Source of the DNA: Rhizopus sp. PT2906
Lineage: Eukaryota > Mucoromycota > Mucoromycetes > Mucorales > Rhizopodaceae
Assembly: GCA_025529335.1 (NCBI GenBank)
Contig: JAMYHX010000526.1
Coordinates: 1-29,130 of the forward strand
Length of the DNA stretch: 29,130 nucleotides
Direction of reading: 5' to 3'
Shown here: piece after piece, positions 1 to 9,900 of the stretch
Position numbering within the stretch: position 1 is the stretch's first letter
Layout of the letters: each line of letters begins with the position of its first letter
The notes under the pieces: generated by a model
Seen by the model: the letters and a program-made list of their open reading frames with translations, nothing else
Told to the model about the DNA's origin: nothing
Databases searched by the model: none
Program-made: the position numbers and the translations under genes

Positions 1-856
1 CTGAAAATTTTTGCTGAATGTAACGAAGACGTTTGACAAAGGGTTCACCAAGTTGGTTTGAAGCTTCAGGGAACTGAACGTGAGCTAAGTAGTCCATTTC
101 GAGTAATATTGCACATATAGAAGTCCAACGAATGAGCCAGGCATCGATTGATTTTCTCGCTTTCCTGGTAAGGAATGTTGATGGTAAGAGGTTCAAAAGG
201 TAGGAAAGTGGATCGTCAATAGATTTGGACATCTGAAGGCGTTTGTGCATATCTAAACAAGAAAAACTATGCTGGCGTGAAAAAAATTCATTTGGATGAA
301 AGGGGCAGGCTTGCGGTTTACCAAGAGGTAACCAACCTAGTCGCCATCTCACACAACGAGACCGTTCACTTCTTGTCATTGGTATCCGAAGAATGAGGTC
401 AACAATTAGATCATTACGGCAGTGGGACAGAAGTTTAGCATGTTTTTCTTGGAGCTTTGCATGGTAGTTGTCAATCAAGAACTGTCTTCGTTTTCTAATA
501 AAATTACTACGCGACACAGTTTCAAGATGTTCATTGCTGATGGATGTCCATAAAGGTGATTTGGATAGTTGAGATCACTTTACGATACGGCGTGATTGCA
601 TGTATGGTAGCAATTTTGCTAGTAATGCATCGTCTAGTAGGAAGGAGGTTCTAAAAAGGAATTGTGCTTAAAGTATGGAAATACGATCCTTTATGTTTGG
701 TAAGCTTGTTAAGTGTAACATTACCTTGGTAGAGGTGAAGGATCGTCCGCCAAAAATTCGACGAATGCATTGGTTGTAAATACAATACAGTGCTTCCACT
801 CTCAATTTACCGGATGTTTGAAAACTTCGCCCAGTTTTTTGAAAATTTTTGGACAT
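1..856 (-). pseudogene. LINE (non-LTR retrotransposon) ORF2 C-terminal relic, off left edge
   Basis: One minus-strand frame runs from about 856 to the left edge, broken by two in-frame stops: TAA at 668-670 and TGA at 575-577. The translation has the composition of the part of LINE ORF2 that follows the reverse transcriptase: a segment containing CIRRIFGG and TSLPNIKDRISIL, then after the first stop AQFLFRTSFLLDDALLAKLL, and after the second stop a Cys/His-rich stretch (RWRLGWLPLGKPQACPFHP followed by HSFSCLDMHKRL) like the zinc-knuckle region near LINE ORF2 ends. The RT catalytic region is not present. Homology seems to start near 805; the residues between 805 and 856 could be unrelated flank. 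The body is collinear apart from the stops, so decay is moderate. The family assignment is from pattern memory and was not searched. Confidence 0.72.
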
Positions 857-1074
857 TCGTGTGAGGTTAAATTGTCCACTTTTCTTATTTTATTATTGTA
901 TCTATCGTGTAGTTGCCTTCATTTCGACTTCAGATGTATACTATGCTCTCTGAATCGCGCTTTTTTATTTGTAGTTTTAAATTAATAACAATAAAATCAA
1001 AGTTTTCTATATTCTATGTCTCTTTATAGCTTTCTAAGCGCATTGTTCTATTTTTTTCTTGACTTGTGGGCGGG

Positions 1075-2031
1075 TTACTTTTGCTGCTTGAAGAATCTGC
1101 GAAACCAAGGGGTGGGTCGTACCACATCTTTCGTCTCCATTTCGGCAACTGTACGATTGAATGTCGTTCCTAAGTCAACCTTAGTTGCCTCCGTTTCAAC
1201 TTCAGATGTGGTACTGTTCTCAGAAGAAGAAAAAATTAAACCCATTATAGATTGGCTTGTCCTCTCTTGATGAGATGGTTTGAAATAAAATCTTTCGAAA
1301 GTGTCTGCTGAAAGGCTCCAATTTGCATGCTTTTTAACGTCGTCTATCTTGTAACCCAATTGGACAGCTTTTGTGCTTGACGCTGAACGAAGTGAGTGGG
1401 GTCCATATACTTGCGTATCGATGCCAGCTTCTTGCATAGCTTGTTTGACGATATCTGCTACGGTGCTTGGTTGAATGGATCGCACTTTGCTGGGATTGTT
1501 GACGTATGCTAAGAACACTGTGTGGTCGATTGGAAGTTCTGAACGTAAATGTTCTGTTTTTTCCATGAAAGTAAACAGTGTAAATACAGGACACATCGAC
1601 TTTTCGGATAAAGCGCCCAAGGCTGAATGTTTTTGTTGGGCTTCTTTTGGAGTTCTGATGAACAATGTAGCACCAGTGAGATTGGCATCCTTACCGAATT
1701 TGAAGTGGATATCCCTTGTTTGCATGGTATCGATATCGAATCTTGGTTTCTACATTGTTGCAATGCATAGTAAAAGGGCTGTCTTCTGTTGCAGTTTGTC
1801 TATGGTAAGAGAAGTGTTGTCGTGGAAATTGGCTACAATATAATTTGTCAGAATGAACAAATCCCAGGTTTCAAGTTGCGCTTGTTGTGGTAACTTGACT
1901 ACCGTTTTTAGCTTCGCCTGAAAGAAGTCTTGAATAATAAAGTATGGAATTGAATGGCAATCTGACCAATGATTGAAACTAGACAACTTAACTAGCAAAC
2001 AAATTGAATGTTTACGTAGTCGTGGTTTCTC
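1075..2031 (-). pseudogene. Tyrosine recombinase relic (DIRS-like or Crypton-like element)
   Basis: A single minus-strand frame runs from about 2031 to the stop at 1075-1077, broken only by an in-frame TAG at 1750-1752. It carries the C-terminal tyrosine recombinase pattern: GPHSLRSASSTKAVQLGY (H-x-x-R box), KKHANWS (second His/Trp box) and FERFYFKP (the nucleophile Tyr region). The first catalytic Arg is expected in the segment right after the TAG, which reads KPRFDIDTM; the stop sits where this family usually has Trp, so TGG to TAG is the simplest origin. A core-binding-like helix region precedes it (around 1755-1990). A 60-residue acidic/Ser-rich tail follows the catalytic domain. No reverse transcriptase was found next to it, so DIRS and Crypton origins cannot be separated. 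Confidence 0.75.
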
Positions 2032-2038
2032 TTAAATA

Positions 2039-2360
2039 ACCAATTCGAGCGGATGCAACATTAAATCAGCTTTTGAAACAGCACCATAGTAGTGCAAATG
2101 ATTTGGATATTCTTCTAGAGTTATCTCTATATGAAAATAACAACAACAACAGCAACAGCAGTGAACAGCCTTTCAACATGGCCGATTCTTTTCAATTCGG
2201 CGCATACATTGGTGGCAGTCCTCTTATCAAGTGGATATAGCTCAATTATCTCATGGTAACGCTGATAATGCTACTATGAATAAATACGGCTCTTTTTGCG
2301 ATAGTTCTTCTTTACATTGGTACCTCTACTTTTATATACCTTCAAACACCTTCCTCTAGT
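2039..2360 (+). pseudogene. Orphan coding-like fragment, frameshifted
   Basis: Directly beyond the recombinase relic, the plus strand has an open frame from 2039 to a TAG at 2238-2240 with no usable ATG at its start. It reads like the tail of a regulatory protein: ATLNQLLKQHHSSANDLDIL, a run of Asn/Ser encoded by an AAC/AGC microsatellite (about 2142-2161), then FNMADSFQFGAYIGG. Near 2215 the coding sense seems to jump one frame, to a stretch reading QVDIAQLSHGNADNATMNKY that stays open to about 2357. I do not recognise the protein. It may be the stranded 3' end of a host gene cut by transposon insertion. It could also be chance. Confidence 0.3.
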
Positions 2361-3159
2361 AGAGATAACGGGCTATTCAAACCTTTAAAATATCAAAATC
2401 TCCCATCTTCCTAAATAATTCGACGCTCTCGTTCTAAAACTTCCTCTAAACTATGCTATGTAATATTATGTGGACATCTCGTTCTCCATATATGCCACTC
2501 TTATATTCTTAATTTATTTGATCATAAAAAAAGTTCGTTCACAAAAAGGATAAAACTTTGTCTATAAAAAGAATAAGCTTGCCTGTGTTTATAAAATACA
2601 AAAATCTGTTCACTACTAGTGAGCAAAGTGAACGAAAGGGAGCGAATAGTTTGACACTAGACTCATCAATATGAACATAACTTATGATATTGCATTGTTA
2701 ACACAAAACTCGTTATGTATTTCTTTCCATTGGGATATTATAAACTTATTCATACTACAGAGGTTGTAAAATACAGATTTATCACTATGGAATTGATATA
2801 CCAATGAGAGTAAGAAATTTTAAGCAAAAAGTTTCCCAATAGCCACATCACAGTCCTTCTAATGAAGATTCTCTTCATAAACATTTCTAATAAAAAAGCT
2901 CGGTTTGGAGAGTCCTTTTTCTACCTCAATACAAATATCACAAAATCAACAATTGTTTTATGAGTCAATATAATAAGCAGCAGCAAGGTTACAGTAAAAA
3001 AAAATTATAACTTATTATGAGGGCATAGATACATATGTTACAGAGACATTTATCCGTTAGGCATAAAACTTTGAAGATTAATCCTATAATAAAACTAGAA
3101 AAATATCAGTAAAGTATTTTTGAAAATATATTGTATGGAAGGAGCCCAAGCTAAGGCCA
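2361..3159. other. AT-rich intergenic DNA
   Basis: No open frame, RNA gene or transposon end is visible. The stretch is AT-rich with short A runs and scattered stop codons on both strands. Confidence 0.5.
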
Positions 3160-3406
3160 CCCACTCACGCAATAGTAAGAGGACAATAGCTCGGTAACAA
3201 GAACGTTCAGCTACTATTCGCGGTCCAAAGACACTAAAGGTCAAAGGGGAAATTCGCCTACATGACCAAGCTTTCCGAAACCTACAGAGTCCAAACCAAA
3301 GCCTCCCACTCACGCAATAGTAGGAGGACAATAGCTCGGTAACAAGAACGTTCAGCTACTATTCGCGGTCCAAAGACACTAAAGGTCAAAGGGGAAATTC
3401 GCCTAC
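3160..3406. repeat. Two 102-bp direct repeats, period 145 bp, each with a hairpin
   Basis: Copies at 3160-3261 and 3305-3406 differ by one base (aagagg versus aggagg). They are separated by 43 bp of unrelated DNA. Similar bases just upstream of each copy (gcc/tcc before cccactcacgc) suggest the repeat is a few bases longer. Each copy contains an imperfect inverted repeat, CGCAATAGTAG against CTACTATTCGCG, enclosing about 33 nt, with a smaller AGCT...AGCT pair inside. No pol III B box or tRNA-like fold is visible. Near-identity implies a recent duplication or two insertions of a small element. Confidence 0.9.
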
Positions 3407-3891
3407 TAGTAAATGCTTCACTATAGATCCATACGTGAAATAAATTACTGGTAAGAAATGCTTACATTATAATGGATGAACCGCACAATTGTAGAAAAAA
3501 AAAAAAAAGAAGAAAAAGGAAATTCTGATTGCGAAAATTTATACATTTCTTATGCGGAATAAGAAGTCACTTATGCAACATTTGATTTCTTATTAGTGTA
3601 ATCCCAAAACACTTTCTCTTATGAACTTATCAGCGTCTTTATTTATTGTCCCTAATACAGATACCTTTTCATAAATTAATTCATAATCTCAAAACAACGT
3701 AAGCTGAATTCATTCTGGTTCGTGAGTCTGGTTATCTCTTTATTATTCCTTTTATAAAACAATGCTGTGTCACGTAAAATAGGGAGTAATTCGATAATAA
3801 TAATAACAAAGATGCATGCCGTGTTCATGTGTCCTATTCAAAAGCCTAAAGCAATATAATCGCTTTTCAATCTTCTTTCATCCCATAAAAA
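3407..3891. other. AT-rich upstream region of the next gene
   Basis: Contains a 14-base poly-A run at 3495-3508 followed by a purine-rich stretch, then AT-rich DNA up to the start codon at 3892. No coding signal. It probably includes the promoter of the gene at 3892, but I cannot name a core element with confidence. Confidence 0.4.
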
Positions 3892-5331
3892 ATGACAGTA
3901 AAATGCAAACATACTAAAGGTAAAAAGCGCGTGCCTGAGGATGTCAAATGGTGTTATGATAACTTGGAGCAACTTACTCCTCGAAAATTTTTTGAATATA
4001 TGAAGTATCAGAACCAATCCAAAGGTACCATCAGATACAAAAGAATTATTGATAAGTGGATTACACCTGAAGAAAAAAGAAACAGTTTAACGCAAGCCCT
4101 AAAGAAATGGAATAAATCGGAAGAAGCTGCATCTTTTTGGAGAGACAGGGTCATGTGTGGCTCTGAGACTATCGTCAGCAGTGGCTGTGAAATTAATAAC
4201 CTACCAAATGATGAATTTCCTAATGATGAATTACCCAACACTGGAATGCCGCAAAATAGATGGATCGTCAATAGCCAAGATGTTTCAAAAGTGTTCTTTG
4301 ATTATAGACACTATGCAATTAAGATGATAAAGAAAAAAGCCTCATTCTTGATTGAAAAACATATTATGGAAGTTCTTGCCTGTTTCAATCTGATCTTCTT
4401 AATACATGGTCAGTATAGTAATCTACAACTTAAGTATTTTGGTGGTTGTTTGATTGATCAAATATGTAATAAACACGTTTATCTTGATACCAGTTTCACC
4501 ATGGTGAATACCGTATATTTGCACCTGTCAAAAACTATTTATGATATTCAACGTAACTTAATATCATTGGAAATTGGAATGATCCGACTCTTACAACTAT
4601 CAATCAAGGAGAATATCTCCACTTATGAAAAAAAAATTATCAAAGGTGTTGTCTCTATGCTGAATTTCCTCCCAAAAAAAGAAGTAGATGAGTCAAAGCT
4701 TGGGGAATCAGAACTTTGGAGCACTTATCACCATCCCCTACTAACTTCATTGCTATCTGACAATCAGCAGAATGTAATCCTAAGGTGGACGAACAAAGCC
4801 GCAGAAAATTTCAAACAACGAAGACCAGATGCAATAATATGTAGAACGGAAAATGGTGTAGACTTGACGCTTGCTTTTGGAGAGTGCAAGCTTGGAAGCA
4901 CAAGGGCAAAAGCAACATGCATGGATATAGCCAAGCTTGCCATGTTTACCCAGCGTACCATCAATATTAGTAATAGACAGAATGTTTTTTCGTTTAACAT
5001 CAAAGGTAAAAACAAAATATTCATCCTTTCCTTCCTAATCTAATATATCGTTCTACTAATAGGCTTTAATGTCAAATTTTTTGTCACCAGTTTGAAAAAC
5101 GAAAGAGTGTATTTGATGAAGCAAGTTGGAGAGTTCGTGCTCCCTCGTTCTTTAGATGGAATGCCTTATTTTATAAACATGAAGACCATCAATGACTTAT
5201 TGCAAGTCACCAAATGCTATTGGGAGGAGTGCAACAAAGAATTACATGATGAGAAAATCAACTGGAAGATAGAAGTTGATTACGAAAAGTACCTTGACGC
5301 CATTGATAATAGGTCAAATGATTATCAATAA
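3892..5331 (+). CDS. Lineage-specific protein with PD-(D/E)XK-like signature, function unknown
   Basis: Two exons, 3892-5005 and 5063-5331, joined across a 57-nt GT...AG intron (5006-5062) with a CTAAT-type branch site. The join keeps phase and gives 460 residues; without splicing the frame stops at 5041. The N-terminal part (1-75) is basic, with an RKFFEYMKYQNQSKGTIRYK segment. A repeated Asn-Asp-Glu linker lies near 100-118, and the middle is helical. Residues 312-333 read P-D-A-I-I-C, then after the loop L-A-F-G-E-C-K, so P312-D313-x17-E331-C-K333. This is the spacing and hydrophobic context of PD-(D/E)XK nuclease folds, followed by a helix (DIAKLAMFTQRTI) and beta-strand-like segments across the exon junction. 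I associate this C-terminal layout with an expanded Mucoromycota family of unknown function. Nuclease activity is inference only. The gene looks intact. Confidence 0.82.
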
Positions 5332-6031
5332 GCTTTTATATTTTTATTTTTATCAATCGATTATTAAATATGCACTACTTTTCATTCTGTCTTTCTCAAT
5401 GGTAACATTATTATTTTTATTGTTAGCAGTAGTGGTATTGGTGATGGTAATAGTAAGTGTGTCGGACTAATGTGGCAGAGTTCGACAAAAATAGGCTTTA
5501 CTGGATGAATATATAGTCATTTCACCATTAATTGGGTTTTTTTTTTCCAAAATTAGGGAAAAAAAAAGTTCATTGCCTTTTGCAACTAGTTTGGTCCTAA
5601 AAAAGAAATTTGTTTGCACACTTTTTTTGGAAATAAATTGGTCAGGTCACATAAAAATGATATTACTTGGCAACTTACTGCCTAGCGTACAACATTCTAG
5701 GGGAAGTCAATGGAGCGCTCTTTTCAAAGCGATCTCTTTGATACGAGTACTTATGCCACACGATGACTTGATGCTTCGAACCTTCTAATCTACAACAACA
5801 GTATATATGCAGCAATGTCAACAGTGAATGCAAGACCAAGGCTCAAAGCTGCTCACATTTTGTCATCACAAGCTATTTATTGATTCCATCTTACGGATAC
5901 TCATGATAAGTCAAGAGCGTAACCGCTGCATTCGTTGACGCCTTGGTTGGCTACCTGGAGGTCGACCGCGGCCATGTCCAATACAGCAATCGAGTGTGCT
6001 CACTAGATCGCATATTATTAAATAGCTCCGT
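5332..6031. other. Non-coding DNA, no clear feature
   Basis: AT-rich just after the stop at 5331, with T and A homopolymers near 5537 and 5566. Base composition rises in GC around 5930-6060, which resembles decayed coding sequence, but every frame is short and I recognise none. No terminal repeats were found. Confidence 0.4.
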
Positions 6032-6295
6032 ATGCACTACAGGTTGTGCCTTTCGCCTTCGGTTCAAAGCCCTTTGTTATTATTATTCAACAAACTCCCT
6101 ACGGGTCCTCAAATTTCTGCAAGGAATGTTGAATCTTTGCGTTTTTACTGGTTGGTCATCTGCTCCACTCTCTCAGAAATTGATCAGTTTCAGCATAGTT
6201 GCCTTCCTCAAGAGTCCTTTAATACTTACGAAGGCGTTGTTGACAGCACATTAAATCCAGGGCACTATTATTCTTTTTTAGAGGTCTTTTGAAGT
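6032..6295 (+). pseudogene. Possible coding relic, unrecognised
   Basis: An 86-residue open frame with protein-like composition, containing LPTGPQISARNVESLRFYW and LSEIDQFQHSCLPQESFNTY, ending at a TGA or TAG-type stop near 6293. No intron signals, no upstream exon and no good start context are visible, and an overlapping frame of similar length exists. It could be a transposon-derived fragment or chance. Kept because the region is GC-richer than its flanks. Confidence 0.25.
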
Positions 6296-6422
6296 GAAGA
6301 GAGCTTTCGTGAACTGTTCAAATTGCAATTCCATACCGTACCGCAAGATTAACACTTAAGAACAGCGTGTATTCTTTGCTTCGATCCAGCAACAGAGATA
6401 TTGTTCATTTCTTTAGTTTCGT

Positions 6423-6716
6423 TTAATACTCGTCAACACAAATAAATTCAGTTTCCCTTTTAGATTGCTTGCACTTTTGTTTGATTTCTTCGGTAATACA
6501 CCTTGTAGGTGCAGCACATTTTCCCTTCATATTTGTACTAAAAGAGTCGTTTCCGAACGCAATGATCCGCTTCCGCTGAGAAGAGGAAAGGTGATCAGCA
6601 GTTAACCATTTCATATAACAGTGAAGCTTGAAATATAGATTAGCTTCATTTGATATGCCAGATTCATTGGAAACATCGTACGTTGACCAATAAGCAAGAA
6701 AGCTAGCACGATAGTC
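6423..6716 (-). pseudogene. Relic resembling the C-terminal part of a Fanzor/TnpB-like nuclease
   Basis: The minus-strand frame is open from 6716 (just after a TGA at 6717-6719) to a TAA at 6423. It contains IIAFGNDSFSTNMKGKCAAP and ends EFICVDEY. Gly-rich FG-x-x-x-F-x-x-x-M-K-G-x-x-x-x-P, then about 25 residues, then V-D-E-Y/F followed by T-S-x-x-C is the layout I associate with the last RuvC segment and zinc ribbon entry of eukaryotic TnpB relatives. Here the stop falls directly after DEY, and the codons beyond it do not give the expected Cys pairs. Upstream, the frame is broken as well. So this is at best a fragment. Assignment rests on pattern memory. Confidence 0.4.
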
Positions 6717-6887
6717 TCATGCCATTCAACTCGGTCTACAGTGAATGGTCAAGCAAAACTTGGCAACTTGAATGTCAATAACTTGTAAGTTTTTGCTGCC
6801 GATGAAAATAACTTCGGACATCATCTCAAACGTTTAGTAAACACTGTTACAGCTTGCTATAAGAAAAGCAATTAAATATTATACGAC

Positions 6888-6893
6888 TTTATT
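6888..6893 (-). terminator. Candidate poly(A) signal for the DUF3712 gene
   Basis: TTTATT on the plus strand is AATAAA on the minus strand, 85 nt beyond the stop codon of the gene ending at 6978. A second copy overlaps the stop itself (6973-6978). In fungi the hexamer is only loosely required. Confidence 0.35.
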
Positions 6894-6977
6894 ATATATA
6901 ATAAAAGAGGAAAGAAGGAATGAACTAAAAAAATATGAAACAGATGAGTTTACCATGTTGAGGTGTTGTTATTTTAT

Positions 6978-9900
6978 TTAAAATGGCCAAGGGAAATGGG
7001 GGCCAGATGAGGTCTCAGTGGCCTTGGCTGTTTCTTTAGGTGCCTCGGTTGTCTTTTGAGCCTCAGTAGTTGTAGTAGTAGTAGTAGTGGCAGGCTCATG
7101 AGTTGTCGGCTTTTCAGGCTCTGCTGAGCTAGTAGCATCATGTGTAGGCGAAGCAGTAGTTGTACCAGGTTGTCCTGTTGTAGTTGCTTCACTGGAAGAA
7201 CCAGTAGAGGGACTACTAGAAGCAGCTGAGCTAGTAGTAGTAGAAGCAATCGAAGAAGGTGCAGCACTGCTGACAAGAGGCTTTCCAGAAAGAATGTTTG
7301 ACATTACCTGCATGATTTGAGTAGGATCAGTCATCGATTGAAGACTATCAGGAATCTTGATATTGGCAAGATCGTTGGCAGTGATACCAATAGGTGGAAG
7401 ACCATCAATAGAAATCGAGAAGGGAACTTTATCTTGGTAATAGTACATTTGAGCAGGGAATCCGTCACCCATGATAACAGTGACATTTTGAGTAATATCA
7501 AAGTACTTGTTGGGATCGAGCATCATTCCAAGCATCTGAAGCAAATGGTGCAAGAAGTTATCACCCTTGTCAATGTTAACAGGCCAGCTGTCTGTTGTTG
7601 CACTACCATGACCAGGAACAGTCGTAGGATTAGCGACATCATAGTCAATGGTACCAACCTTGAAAGGAGGTGAGCCATTAGAAGGTTTAAAGGTGACTGC
7701 AGCATTCACTTTGATAATCTTGTAAGAAGCACCAAGAGGGTTCTGAAGCGTGATCTTGGATGTTGCCTTGTTTTGAAGAGCGATACCAATGAAACTGCCT
7801 TCAACAGCGACTTGCTTGATCAAGTTGGCTTGAATACCGCTCATGACCGTATCGAGATGAACACTTGCAAGGGAGTCCTTGAGTGGAGCGATCTCAGTTG
7901 AGGTTTGAGTTCCCTGGACAGTCAAAGGAACACTGGCACCCGTCAAGTAGTCACCAAATGCCTGAGCAAGAGCCTTGAGGTTAACAGAGCCTTCACCCAT
8001 ATGCATGACACAAGGATAGGACTTGGTTCCAGGAGGAATGGTCACATCCTTCATGTAGGTCTTGCCGATTACACCGTTGAACTCTTTCATGACAATGTCA
8101 AAGTTGATATCGCCCACAACGATGGTAGTGTTGGAAGGATTGTTGAAGGAAACAACAAGATCCACAATGACATATTCGCTAGTTGCACCAGATACAGCAA
8201 GTGAGTCAATAGTAAGCTTTCCACCAAAGTTGTTAAAACCTAGAATAAGCTATATTAGTATCAACTATATGATTAAAAAGAAAGAGAATCTTACCAGCCA
8301 AGGAGGATTGAACATCAAAGCCGATACCATTGAGTTGAAGAGTACCAATAGACGTATCTGTAGCCGCATTCGTCACACCCTTCAGGCCAAAGGTAGCGCT
8401 AGCTTTCTCGGTCAAATCAGTAACGAAAGATACAAAGTTACCCTGGTTAGACACCTTGAATGGAACGTTGGAGAATGAAGTCGTAACGATATCACCATTT
8501 GTAGTGGCAGGCTCATTGGGAACAGCAAGATGGGCTACATCACCATTGTAAGAAACGTCTACATCCATGTTGAGCTTGCTGACACCAAGTCTGAAGCCGA
8601 AAGGACTCTTAAGTTGTGCCTGGACATTGCTAGAGCTGGAAGCAGGAGCCCAAGGATCTTTGGTGAAATCCAACGTGAGTTCCTTCATGGTAATAGCGGG
8701 AATAAGTTGAGGCTTGGTAGTTGGGCCGGGCAAAATAACGTTGTCAATACTCAGAGTCTTGAATGCAGTCGACAACCATCCAACTTCACCATTAGGTCCG
8801 CTTCCGGATACACCCTTGACCGAAAGAACACTGCTGGAGGCATTAAGATAGTTTTCAAAAACCTTGGTTACAGCAGCGATACCTGCAGAATTACCAGTCT
8901 GATCTTTCAAGTAACCTTGCATAGACATGGGCGAAGAACCTTGTGGAGGGAATATAGCGTTACCCTTTGATGAAAGTGGACCAAGGTCAACATTTTGGAA
9001 GTAAGTTTCAAAGGTGACTCCAGAAAGGTTAAAGCCGACTTGACTTGGGTTCTTGATGGTTGTCTCAGCAGTTAGTACAATACTGTGGCCATCAGAGCCA
9101 TCCTGAGGAAGGTTGAATGACTGAATGCTGACAGCATCCTTGAATCCGTTGCAACCAGATAAAGTAACAGTCTTATCCATAGAGATACCGGTAAAGGTAA
9201 ATCCAAGAGCGTTAACAGAGACATCCTTTGTCGTAATTTCCCATACAAAGTTTTGGTTGTTGATCAGATAACTTGAGAACTTGGCCATGTAATCCTGATT
9301 GGCAATGGTAAAGGTACCTGTCACATCAAAGTTGGCACCAACACCTGCCTTGGCTTGGATTTCAGGCATGCTAACTGTACCCAGAGGTGAACCTTGCCAG
9401 TAAACTGTTAAAGGCGTAGGGAAACTAATGGCGGCATCCATAGGACCGGTCTTGGTAATGCTACCCTTCATCTGCACAGTAAATTGCTCATTAGTAGGAG
9501 CAGACACGATAACAGTTTCGAAGGCAAGAACAGCACCATCGACAATTTGCTGTACAATCTTTTGACCGACGATAGGGATCAAGTCAAGCACAGAGGCATC
9601 AGTTGCGACAGCCACGCTGTTTTGAGAGAAGGCCAAGTCATCAGTGTATTGTCCAATAGTAAGGCCAGAGGATAGAGACAAATCAACCTTAAGAGCCTTC
9701 ATGGCTTGTAATGTGTAATCAGAGATATTGAATCCAGCAAAGGCACTAGGCTCAGGAGCGACGTCCTGTTGACCATCAACATGGAAACCACCGAGACCGA
9801 GTAATGCATCGAGAGTCCTTGTGTCCATATTGGAGTTGACAGCAAGCTCACGGAGCAAATAGGCAATAGCAGCAGGTTCAATGTTCATGTTCATGTTAAG

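Noticed and set aside
3095..3331. 78-codon minus-strand frame
   Set aside because: It only reads through the 102-bp direct repeats; the repeated peptide is a by-product.
6974..7276. 100-codon Leu-rich minus-strand frame
   Set aside because: It is the alternate-frame reading of the Ser/Thr repeat tail (CAT/GTA/GTT-type codons) of the DUF3712 protein.
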